Source: an uncultured Pelagibacteraceae bacterium
Lineage (GTDB): Bacteria; Pseudomonadota; Alphaproteobacteria; Pelagibacterales; Pelagibacteraceae
Length of the DNA stretch: 48,814 nt
Reading direction: 5' to 3'
Assembly: GCA_902542975.1 (NCBI GenBank)
Contig: CACBWM010000009.1
Location: forward strand, 1 to 48,814
A program made the translations under genes and the position numbers. Below are positions 17,993-25,874 of this stretch, in pieces. How positions within the stretch are numbered: position 1 is the first letter of the stretch; every line of letters begins with the position of its first letter. The notes below the pieces were generated by a model that was not told where the DNA came from, did not search any database, and saw only the letters and a program-made list of their open reading frames with translations.

Positions 17993-18783
17993 TGATAGGT
18001 TTATTCTTAGGTGAAAAGCAATTACCATTAGAAATTTTAAAAAGTTTAAAAAAAAAGAAAATTAAATATTTCATAATAGATTTATCGAAAAATAATAAAT
18101 TTAAAAATGATAAAAATAGCTATTTTATTAGTATTGGAAAATTTGGTAAAATCTTAGAATTAATTAAATCAAAAAAATGTAAAAAAGTTTTATTTGCAGG
18201 AAATATTGTTAAACCAAGAATTTCCAAATTGAAATTAGATCTTAAAGGTATTTACTATATCCCTAGAATCATAAAGGCATCTAAATTAGGTGATGCAGCT
18301 ATATTAAAAGAACTCATTAATATTTTATCAGAAAACAAAATAAAAGTTATTAAATTAAATACCTATAATCCAGAATTAACTCTCAGCAAAGGTTGCTATA
18401 CAAAATTGAAACCTAGTATTGTTGATATGTTAACAATTAAAAAAGGTATTAAAATATTAAAAAAATCAAATTCATTTAATCATGTTCAAGCATTAGTAAT
18501 CAATAATCGAAAGATAATTTCTATTGAAAAAAGAAAAGGCACAAAAGATATGTTAAAATCAATTAAAAACAATAATCTAAATAACAAACTTTTATTAAAG
18601 ATTCCTAAAACCAAGCAAGACTTACGTGTTGATTTGCCAACCATTGGTCTTGAAACATTAAAAGATTGTAAAAAAGCAAATATAAAAGGGGTTGTTGTTA
18701 AGGCAGATCAAAATATATTTTTAGATAAACATGAAGTGTTTAAATTTGCTAATAAAAATAATATTTTTGTGATGGCTAAATGA
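17992..18783 (+). CDS. lpxI: UDP-2,3-diacylglucosamine diphosphatase LpxI
   Basis: Cleaves UDP-2,3-diacylglucosamine to lipid X, the step done by LpxH in gamma-proteobacteria and by LpxI in alphaproteobacteria. The 263-residue length and position before lpxB fit. Visible family features are the opening IGLFLGEKQLPLEILK, KKVLFAGNIVKPRIS, KLGDAAILKELINIL, the central FNHVQALVINNRKIISIEKRKGTKDML and the C-terminal KTKQDLRVDLPTIGLETLK with the conserved Asp. It overlaps lpxB by 4 bases. Confidence 0.9.
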   Translation: MIGLFLGEKQLPLEILKSLKKKKIKYFIIDLSKNNKFKNDKNSYFISIGKFGKILELIKSKKCKKVLFAGNIVKPRISKLKLDLKGIYYIPRIIKASKLGDAAILKELINILSENKIKVIKLNTYNPELTLSKGCYTKLKPSIVDMLTIKKGIKILKKSNSFNHVQALVINNRKIISIEKRKGTKDMLKSIKNNNLNNKLLLKIPKTKQDLRVDLPTIGLETLKDCKKANIKGVVVKADQNIFLDKHEVFKFANKNNIFVMAK

Positions 18784-19907
18784 AAAAGATTTTTATTTTA
18801 ACTGGTGAACCATCTGGTGATAAATTAGCTACAGAGGTAATTAAAGAATTAAGCAAATCTAAAATAAGTATTGAATATTTATCAGTTGGTGGTCAACATT
18901 TAAATTCTATAGGTATTAAATCAATATATGATCAAAAAGATATTACTTATATAGCTTTTACAGACATATTGTTAAATATTTTTAAGATAAAAAGAAAAAT
19001 TAATGAAACAGTAATAAAAATTTTAGATTTTAATCCTGATATTTTATTTAGCGTTGATAGTCCTGATTTTACTCTTCGTGTTTCTAAAATTATTAAATTA
19101 AAAAAACCAGATATTAAAACTATTCATTTTATTGCTCCAAAAGTTTGGGCTTGGCGAGAGGGTAGAGTAAAAAAAATGAAAAATTACCTAGATCATATTC
19201 TTTTATTATTTGATTTTGAAAAAAAATATTTTGATAAGGAAAAACTAAAAAATACATTTGTTGGACATCCGATTTTAGATAACACAAATCATGAAAAGAT
19301 TGAAATAAGTGAACTATTAAAGGGAAAAATAATTTCAATTTTTCCTGGTAGTAGATTATCAGAATTAAAATTACATGTACCAATACTTATTGACTTCATT
19401 AAAAAAATGAACAATGAAAAAATTAAATATAATTATATTTTTCATGCAACTGAAAATTCTAAAGAGCATTTATCACAAATCATAAAAAAAAATGATTTAG
19501 AAAACGTTGATGTAATCTCAAATGAAAAATTAAAAATCGCTACCATTAAAAAATCGACTTTTGCAATTGTTAAATCTGGTACAGTTTCACTCGAAGTTTC
19601 TAAATATGGTGTACCATCAATAATAATTTATAAAATGAATTTTTTAAATTTTTTTATTGCCAAGTTATTTCTAAAAATTAAATATGCAAATATGATAAAT
19701 ATTATTAATGACAAAGAAGTTATTCCTGAACTTTTACAAAAAGAATGTAATTCAGATGAAATATATAAAACAGTTAATTATTTATTAAAAAAACCCGAGC
19801 TTTTAAATGAACAATTAAAAAAAGTTAAAAAAACTATTGATAAATTATCATCAACTACTTCATCTAGTAAGGAAGCTTCTAATGTTTTACTATCTTATTT
19901 GAGCTAA
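18780..19907 (+). CDS. lpxB: Lipid-A-disaccharide synthase
   Basis: GT19-family glycosyltransferase joining UDP-diacylglucosamine and lipid X. The N-terminus FILTGEPSGDKLATEVIKEL is diagnostic. Further motifs are SVDSPDFTLRVSK, HFIAPKVWAWREGRVKKMK, FVGHPILD, IFPGSRLSELKLHVPI and AIVKSGTVSLEVSKYGVPSIIIYKMN. The length of 375 is normal. This is the last + strand gene of the operon. Its final 18 bases overlap the 3' end of gltX on the opposite strand, leaving no room for a terminator between them. Confidence 0.96.
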   Translation: MKKIFILTGEPSGDKLATEVIKELSKSKISIEYLSVGGQHLNSIGIKSIYDQKDITYIAFTDILLNIFKIKRKINETVIKILDFNPDILFSVDSPDFTLRVSKIIKLKKPDIKTIHFIAPKVWAWREGRVKKMKNYLDHILLLFDFEKKYFDKEKLKNTFVGHPILDNTNHEKIEISELLKGKIISIFPGSRLSELKLHVPILIDFIKKMNNEKIKYNYIFHATENSKEHLSQIIKKNDLENVDVISNEKLKIATIKKSTFAIVKSGTVSLEVSKYGVPSIIIYKMNFLNFFIAKLFLKIKYANMINIINDKEVIPELLQKECNSDEIYKTVNYLLKKPELLNEQLKKVKKTIDKLSSTTSSSKEASNVLLSYLS

Positions 19908-21284
19908 TCTTTTAGAAACCTCTTCTTTTCCTAAAGAACACAATATATCATATATACCAGGTCCAAATTTTGAACCTGTAAGACATATTCTCAATGGTTG
20001 CCCAACCCCTTTAAAATTTGTGTTATTATTTTTTATTAGACTATCAATTATTGGTTCTAATTTTTCTCTGTTAAAATCTGAAAGCTTATTTATTTCATGA
20101 CTAAATAATTTAATAATTTTAATAGCTTCTTCGTTTAAAAGTTTTTTATCTTCTTCATTTATTTTAACTTTTTCATCTATTAAAAACTTCAAATTTTCGT
20201 AAATATCTTCTAAAGTTTTTGCTTTATTTTTTAGAAAATATAATGAATTTTTTATTTTTTTCTGGGCTAAATCAGGTATCTTTTGTTTATAAGTCTCACA
20301 ATAGGTTTTTAAAAAATTATATAGATCATTTTCATCGATATTCTTGATGTAGTGTTCATTCATGGAATATATTCTACTAATATCTAATTTTGAAGGTGAT
20401 TTCCCAATCCCTTCTAAGTTAAAGTATTTGATACTCTCATCTAAGTCAAAAATTTCCTTATCTTTATATGACCAGCCCAATCTAAGAAGATAGTTTCTTA
20501 GAGCATTAGGCATTATTCCGATTTTAGAATAATCATCTAATGTTGATGCATTATCTCTTTTTGATAGTTTCTTTCCTTCAATTGTATGAATTAGCGGTAT
20601 GTGAGCAAAAAACGGCAAATTCCAATTCATAGCTTCATAAATCTGTATTTGTTTAAATGTATTTATTTTATGATCATCACCTCTAATTATATGTGTCATT
20701 CCCATTAAATGATCATCTACTGATGCTGATAAATTATATGTAGGCGATCCATCTGCTCTTAATATAACAAAGTCTTCAATAGTATTATTCTCAATTTCTA
20801 TTTTTCCCTGGACCAAATCTTTTATGATAGATTTTCCTTCAATTTTACTTTTAAATCTTATTACAGGATCAATTCCTTTTGGAGCATCAGTTTCACTCTT
20901 ATCTCTCCATTTTCTATTATAAATATATGGTATTTTTTTTTGTTTTGCCCTTTTTTTTTGCTCTTCAATTTCTTCACTAGAACAATAACATTTGTAAGCC
21001 AAACCTTTTTTTAACAATTCATTCGCTACATTTATATGATCGTTTATTTTATCTGATTGAATATATTCATTATCTTCATAATAAATTCCTATCCATTTTA
21101 AGGAATTAATTATTTGATTCTTGAACTCCTCTTTAGACCTTTCTTTATCGGTATCTTCTATTCTTAGATAAAATCTACCACCTTTATTTTTTGAATAAAG
21201 CCAATTGAATAATGCGGTTCTCACTCCTCCAATGTGTAAAGGGCCAGTTGGTGACGGAGCAAATCTAGTTGCTACTGTTTTCAT
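19890..21284 (-). CDS. gltX: Glutamate--tRNA ligase
   Basis: Class I synthetase, 464 residues. The HIGH motif lies in RFAPSPTGPLHIGGVRTAL at the N-terminus and the KMSKS-like motif is KLSKRDNASTLDDY. YLRIEDTDKERSKEEF and FVILRADGSPTYNLSASVDDHLMGMTHIIRGDDH are the tRNA-acceptor and substrate motifs. The C-terminal anticodon-binding domain ends GPGIYDILCSLGKEEVSKRL. It lies 19 bases downstream of lexA on the same strand and may share its transcript. In other alphaproteobacteria comEC usually separates them. Confidence 0.96.
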   Translation of the reverse strand: MKTVATRFAPSPTGPLHIGGVRTALFNWLYSKNKGGRFYLRIEDTDKERSKEEFKNQIINSLKWIGIYYEDNEYIQSDKINDHINVANELLKKGLAYKCYCSSEEIEEQKKRAKQKKIPYIYNRKWRDKSETDAPKGIDPVIRFKSKIEGKSIIKDLVQGKIEIENNTIEDFVILRADGSPTYNLSASVDDHLMGMTHIIRGDDHKINTFKQIQIYEAMNWNLPFFAHIPLIHTIEGKKLSKRDNASTLDDYSKIGIMPNALRNYLLRLGWSYKDKEIFDLDESIKYFNLEGIGKSPSKLDISRIYSMNEHYIKNIDENDLYNFLKTYCETYKQKIPDLAQKKIKNSLYFLKNKAKTLEDIYENLKFLIDEKVKINEEDKKLLNEEAIKIIKLFSHEINKLSDFNREKLEPIIDSLIKNNNTNFKGVGQPLRICLTGSKFGPGIYDILCSLGKEEVSKRLAQIR

Positions 21285-21303
21285 CAGATTTATTTAGACT
21301 ATT

Positions 21304-21990
21304 TCAGGAAAAGTTTCTATATAAAGATACTAGAATTCCTTGAACTTTTACTCTATCAGGACCAAATATTTTAGTTTCGTAATTTCTATTTGCACTTTCT
21401 AAAGCTACGGTCTTACCTTTTCTTCTTATTCTTTTTAGCATTGCTTCATGATCGTCAATTAACGCAACAACTATTTTTCCATTTTCAGCATTATCAGCTT
21501 TTTTCACAATTACTGTATCGCCATCATTTATTCCAGCCTCAATCATTGAATCTCCTTGTACTTTAAGTCCAAAGAATTCACCATTTTTCTCAATATTGGA
21601 AGGCAAAGGTATTCTAGAAACTTCATTTTGAATTGCTTCTACAGGTGTACCCGCAGCAATTTTACCTAATACAGGTATTTCATTTTCATCTGAATTATTT
21701 CGATCTGAACTTTCATCAAGTCCACCTCTAATTACACTTGGTGAAAAACTATTGTAAATATCATTTGCTGAAGCTGTTTCAGGTAACTTAATGACTTCTA
21801 AAGCTCTTGCTTTATGAGCCAATCTTTTAATAAAGCCTCTTTCTTCTAAAGCACTAATTAATCTATGAATTCCTGATTTAGACTTTAGATTTAAGGATTC
21901 CTTCATTTCCTCATAAGAGGGAGATACACCACTAGATCTCAACTTCTTGTTGATAAATAAAAGAAGGTTTTTTTGTTTTTTAGTTAACAT
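21304..21990 (-). CDS. lexA: LexA repressor (SOS response)
   Basis: Self-cleaving SOS repressor, 228 residues from the ATG at 21990. The start MLTKKQKNLLLFINKKL matches the alphaproteobacterial family opening. A longer reading from 22008 would add six residues but leaves no room for a ribosome site beside the SOS box. The winged-helix DNA-binding domain includes SPSYEEMKESLNLKSKSGIHRLI. The cleavage site is Ala113-Gly114 (KIAAGTPVEAI). The Ser/Lys catalytic pair is Ser148 (QGDSMIEAG) and Lys186 (EAMLKRI). A GTTC-N7-GTTC box lies 23 bases upstream, consistent with autoregulation. moaC and moeA, which often separate trpC and lexA in this phylum, are absent. Confidence 0.96.
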   Translation of the reverse strand: MLTKKQKNLLLFINKKLRSSGVSPSYEEMKESLNLKSKSGIHRLISALEERGFIKRLAHKARALEVIKLPETASANDIYNSFSPSVIRGGLDESSDRNNSDENEIPVLGKIAAGTPVEAIQNEVSRIPLPSNIEKNGEFFGLKVQGDSMIEAGINDGDTVIVKKADNAENGKIVVALIDDHEAMLKRIRRKGKTVALESANRNYETKIFGPDRVKVQGILVSLYRNFS

Positions 21991-22012
21991 AGAACAAATT
22001 GTGTACATTAAT

Positions 22013-22027
22013 GTTCTATAAAAGTTC
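22013..22027. promoter_or_regulatory. LexA operator (SOS box) GTTC-N7-GTTC
   Basis: GTTC at 22013-22016 and GTTC at 22024-22027 are spaced by exactly seven bases, the direct-repeat SOS box known for alphaproteobacterial LexA. It lies between trpC and lexA, 23 bases before the lexA ATG at 21990. A promoter-like pair on the - strand (TTGATA, then TAATGT after 17 bases) overlaps it, so bound LexA would block its own transcription. Confidence 0.8.
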
Positions 22028-22073
22028 TATCAATTAAACAAGAGTTAAAACTCTAATAAATTTAACACTTTTT

Positions 22074-22865
22074 TTATAAAATAGAAAAAATATTATTATT
22101 TTCTAAATTTTTTAAAATCGATTCACCTATGAGAAATGTTTTTATTTTAGTTTCTGAGGCTATTTTCAAAACGTCTTCTTTGTTTTTTATTCCGCTCTCT
22201 GAAATTAATGGTCCATTATGATTAATTAAAATATTATGAATATCATAAGTTGTATTTATATCTGTTTTTAGTGTTTTTAAATTTCTATTGTTTATCCCTA
22301 TTAGTGCATCTTTGTACTTTAGAGATTTTTTGGCCTCTTCAACAGTGTGAACTTCAACAATTACAGACATTTTAAGTTTCTCAGCTTCTTCATACAATTC
22401 ATCTGCAGTTTTTTCATCAACGCCAGCTAAAATTATTAAAATAGCATCAGCACCATAACTCCTAGAAAGATGGACTTGAAATTTATCAACAAAAAAATCT
22501 TTACATAAAATAGGTAAATTTATTTTTTGTTTAATTTTACTAATATGAATTAAGTTTCCTAAAAAAAAATCCTCTTCAGTTAAAACGGACAGACAAGTTA
22601 CATTATTTTTTAAGTATATATTGGCTATTTCAACAGGATTATAATTTTCAATAATTATACCAGCTGAAGGGCTGGCTTTTTTAATCTCTGCAATAATAGA
22701 GATTTTGTCATGATTTATATTATTTAGTATTTTTTCTTTAAAATTTATATAATTTTTTAGATTTATAATTTTATCATTTAGTGAATTTATTGAAATATCT
22801 TTTTTTAAAATTTGAATTTTATTTCTTTTTTTATTAATAATTTTTTCTAATATATTCTCAGACAT
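22074..22865 (-). CDS. trpC: Indole-3-glycerol phosphate synthase
   Basis: TIM-barrel enzyme closing the indole ring in tryptophan synthesis, 263 residues. Motifs: ISIIAEIKKASPSAGII with the catalytic lysine, VTCLSVLTEEDFFLG, PILCKDFFVDKFQVHLSRSYGADAILII, IGINNRNLKTLKTD and LISESGIKNKEDV. It starts inside the end of trpD (8-base overlap). It is not fused to trpF, as it is in some enterobacteria. It is the last gene of the trp run. A short AGAGTT/AACTCT hairpin at 22041-22054 follows but has no good U-run. Confidence 0.96.
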   Translation of the reverse strand: MSENILEKIINKKRNKIQILKKDISINSLNDKIINLKNYINFKEKILNNINHDKISIIAEIKKASPSAGIIIENYNPVEIANIYLKNNVTCLSVLTEEDFFLGNLIHISKIKQKINLPILCKDFFVDKFQVHLSRSYGADAILIILAGVDEKTADELYEEAEKLKMSVIVEVHTVEEAKKSLKYKDALIGINNRNLKTLKTDINTTYDIHNILINHNGPLISESGIKNKEDVLKIASETKIKTFLIGESILKNLENNNIFSIL

Positions 22866-23850
22866 TTCTCAATTTTTCTAAATATGAATATGTTTTTCCT
22901 GATAATAAATGATCTCTCGCTTTTTCATAGGCGTATTTAAAATTATCTTCTCTTTCAGATATTATTAAACCAGCTGCAGAATTTAATGATACTGCTTTAG
23001 AAAAGTCATCATCGTTACCTTTAAATATATCTATAATTTTTTGTGAATTATATTTTGCGTCATTTCCAACTATCTTATCGAAACCTTCGGCATTTACTTT
23101 CAATTCTTTAGGATCAATAATCATTTCGTTAATTTCCCCATCTCTTAATTGTTTAACAATAGTTTTATCATATGGTGATATTTCATCTAAACCATCATTG
23201 CTATTAACAATCCAAGCAAATTTAATATTTAAATCTTTCAAAGCATTAGCAAATATGTCTAGAAGTTTTTTATCAAAAACTCCTACAACTTGTTTTTTAA
23301 CATTTGCTGGACTACTCAAAGGACCAATCATATTAAAAATTGTTCTTTTCCCAATTTTTTTTCTGGTTGGACCAACATATTTCATAGCGCTATGATAATT
23401 TGGAGCAAACATAAATCCAAAATGATTTTTTTTAATTTGATTTTCAATATCTTTGGGCTCCAAGTTAATATTTATATTTAATGCTTCCAAAACATCTGCA
23501 GATCCACATTTTGATGAAACCGCTTTATTACCATGTTTTGCTACCTTAATGCCCATACTTGAAAGTAATAATGCGGAAGCTGTAGATATGTTTAGTGTAT
23601 CCTTGCCATCACCACCTGTTCCACAAGTATCTATGCAGTCATCTACATTAACTTTTTTCGCTTTATTTCTAAGCACTGAGACACCACCTGCTATTTCTGT
23701 TGAAACTTCACCCTTTTTAGAGAGCAGAGTTAAAAAATTATAAATTTCATTATCATTTGCTTTTCCATTCATCAAAATTTCAAAAGCATCAATACTTTCT
23801 TGTAATGTTAAATTTTCATTTAATTCAAGTTTTTTTAAATATTTTTCCAT
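22858..23850 (-). CDS. trpD: Anthranilate phosphoribosyltransferase
   Basis: Transfers phosphoribose from PRPP to anthranilate, 330 residues. The PRPP-binding loop CIDTCGTGGDGKDTLNIST is complete. KHGNKAVSSKCGSADVLEAL (the anthranilate tunnel and metal region) and RTIFNMIGPLSSPANVKKQVVGV are also conserved. It begins one base after the trpG stop and overlaps trpC by 8, so trpE-G-D-C is one translationally linked unit. Confidence 0.96.
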   Translation of the reverse strand: MEKYLKKLELNENLTLQESIDAFEILMNGKANDNEIYNFLTLLSKKGEVSTEIAGGVSVLRNKAKKVNVDDCIDTCGTGGDGKDTLNISTASALLLSSMGIKVAKHGNKAVSSKCGSADVLEALNININLEPKDIENQIKKNHFGFMFAPNYHSAMKYVGPTRKKIGKRTIFNMIGPLSSPANVKKQVVGVFDKKLLDIFANALKDLNIKFAWIVNSNDGLDEISPYDKTIVKQLRDGEINEMIIDPKELKVNAEGFDKIVGNDAKYNSQKIIDIFKGNDDDFSKAVSLNSAAGLIISEREDNFKYAYEKARDHLLSGKTYSYLEKLRNV

Positions 23851-24414
23851 TTATTTAATAAAATTTTTTAGAATTTTTAAACCATCTTTAGTCTTTATAC
23901 TCTCTGGATGAAATTGTACTCCATGAACATCATAAATTCTATGTTTAACACCCATAATTATTCCATCTAAAGTCATGGCTGTAATTTCTAAATCTTTAGA
24001 GAGTGTTTTCCTATCGATTATTAAACTATGGTATCTAGTCGCCTCAAATATTTTTGGTATTCCTTTTAAAATCCCTATATTTTTTGAAATGATTTTACTT
24101 GTTTTTCCATGAACCAATTCTTTTGCTTGAATAATTTTAGATCCAAATATTTGACCTATAATTTGATGACCTAAACAAACTCCAAGTATTGGAATTTTTT
24201 TATACAAATCATCTACTATTGATAGACAGTTTCCAGCTTGATCAGGATTACCTGGACCAGGTGATATCACAATTTTATTATATTTTTTCTTTAATATTTC
24301 TTTTGTATTAATTTTATCATTTCTTACTACGTCTACGTTTTGACAAAACTTAGATATGTAATGATACAAATTAAATGTAAAACTATCATAATTATCAATT
24401 AAAATTATTTTCAT
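23851..24414 (-). CDS. trpG: Anthranilate synthase component II (glutamine amidotransferase)
   Basis: Supplies ammonia from glutamine to TrpE. A class I amidotransferase of 187 residues, with nucleophile Cys80 in ILGVCLGHQIIGQIFG and the His-Glu pair in VHGVQFHPESIKT. VISPGPGNPDQAGNC forms the oxyanion loop. It is a free-standing subunit, not fused to TrpD. The same family includes the PabA subunit of folate synthesis. The neighbours trpE and trpD argue for tryptophan, though dual use is possible if no pabA exists elsewhere. Confidence 0.94.
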   Translation of the reverse strand: MKIILIDNYDSFTFNLYHYISKFCQNVDVVRNDKINTKEILKKKYNKIVISPGPGNPDQAGNCLSIVDDLYKKIPILGVCLGHQIIGQIFGSKIIQAKELVHGKTSKIISKNIGILKGIPKIFEATRYHSLIIDRKTLSKDLEITAMTLDGIIMGVKHRIYDVHGVQFHPESIKTKDGLKILKNFIK

Positions 24415-24416
24415 AA

Positions 24417-25874
24417 TTACTCAATTGCTTTTAATAGAGCCTTTGCTTTATTAACTGTTTCAAGATATTCGTTTTGTGGTTTGCTATCTGCAACTATTCC
24501 AGCACCAGATTGCACATAAAATTTCTTATTTTTAGCTACTGCAGTTCTAAGTGCAATACATGTATCAAATTCACCGTTTGCTGAAAAATATCCAATTCCA
24601 CCTGCATAAACTTTTCTTTTAGTTGTCTCTAGCTCATCTATTATCTCCATTGCTCTAATTTTTGGAGCCCCAGATACCGTTCCTGCTGGAAATCCAGACA
24701 ACATAGTTTCAAATTTTGAGTATTTATTATTAAATACACCTTCAACATTTGATACAATATGCATGACATGAGAGTATCGTTCTATTGAAAAACTTTCAGT
24801 CACTTTTACAGTATTGATCTTTGATACTTTTCCAGTGTCGTTTCTTCCTAAATCAAGAAGCATTAAATGTTCAGAAAGCTCTTTTTTGTCATTCAGTAAA
24901 TCTTTTTCGAAAAATAAATCTTGTTTTTTATTTACCCCCCTTGGTCTTGTTCCAGCAATCGGTCTAATCGTGACTTTATTATTTCTTAACCTAACAAGTA
25001 TTTCTGGACTTGCTCCAATAATCTGAAAATCTTTAAAATTAAAAAAATACATAAAAGGAGAAGGGTTTGTTTTTCTTAATTTTTTGTAAATTTCAATTGG
25101 ATTTTTACTTAATTTAGTTTCAAATCTTTGACTTAGAACTACCTGAAATATGTCTCCAATTTTAATATATTTTTTAGCCTTCTTAACATTTGATAAAAAT
25201 TTTTGTTTAGAAATATTTGATTTTACTTTAATTTTAACTTTTTTATTAATTTTATCTAGATAAGAATTATTATAATTAGATAAAAAAATTAAATTCTCAA
25301 TTTGATTAATTATTTTTTCATACCTTATTTGATAATTATTTATTTTTTCATCACAAAAAACATTAATTATAAAATATAATTTCTTTTTTATATTATCATG
25401 TATTATTAGTTCTCTTGGTCTAATAATTCTAGCATCAGGTAATTTTAAATCGTCTTTATTTTTATTTGGAATATTTTCTAAATATCTAATTATGTCATAT
25501 GAAAAGTATCCTGATATTATGGAGCTAATTGAGGGTAATTCTTTAGGAATTTTAAATTTAAAACTTTCAATAACATTTTCTATATTTTTCTTTGCACTAC
25601 CTCTTAAAATTTTAACTTTATTATTAAAGTATATCTTGCTTACATTATTATTAAATTCCCAAATTTTATCAGGATTTTTTCCAAAAATTGTATATCTACC
25701 TTTAATAAATCCTTTTTCTACTGACTCAAATACAAAAGCATTTTTCTCAGTAAAAAAATTATTTATTAAATTTAATATTTCTTTAGAACCATCACTATCC
25801 AAAGATAAATAGAGTATTTGGTTTATTTTTTTTTTATGATTAATCTTAAATTGTTTAAGGCTTATATTAAGCAT
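24417..25874 (-). CDS. trpE: Anthranilate synthase component I
   Basis: Converts chorismate to anthranilate, 485 residues. The N-terminal part carries the usual feedback domain with LSLDSDGS and FVFESVEKGFIKGRYTIFG. The catalytic C-terminal half has GDIFQVVLSQRFE, TIRPIAGTRPRG, LGRNDTGKVSK, SHVMHIVSNVEG and GFPAGTVSGAPKIRAMEII with the Mg-binding glutamates. The start abuts the ppiD-like stop (one shared base). No obvious tryptophan-rich leader peptide or attenuator is visible upstream, since the preceding gene directly overlaps it. Confidence 0.95.
   Translation of the reverse strand: MLNISLKQFKINHKKKINQILYLSLDSDGSKEILNLINNFFTEKNAFVFESVEKGFIKGRYTIFGKNPDKIWEFNNNVSKIYFNNKVKILRGSAKKNIENVIESFKFKIPKELPSISSIISGYFSYDIIRYLENIPNKNKDDLKLPDARIIRPRELIIHDNIKKKLYFIINVFCDEKINNYQIRYEKIINQIENLIFLSNYNNSYLDKINKKVKIKVKSNISKQKFLSNVKKAKKYIKIGDIFQVVLSQRFETKLSKNPIEIYKKLRKTNPSPFMYFFNFKDFQIIGASPEILVRLRNNKVTIRPIAGTRPRGVNKKQDLFFEKDLLNDKKELSEHLMLLDLGRNDTGKVSKINTVKVTESFSIERYSHVMHIVSNVEGVFNNKYSKFETMLSGFPAGTVSGAPKIRAMEIIDELETTKRKVYAGGIGYFSANGEFDTCIALRTAVAKNKKFYVQSGAGIVADSKPQNEYLETVNKAKALLKAIE

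Noticed and set aside
21991..22008. lexA start at 22008
   Set aside because: It would leave four bases to the SOS box and no room for a ribosome site. The family begins with MLTKKQ-like residues at 21990.
22041..22054. AGAGTT/AACTCT hairpin as trpC terminator
   Set aside because: The stem is short and AT-rich with a two-base loop, and no convincing U-run follows on the - strand.
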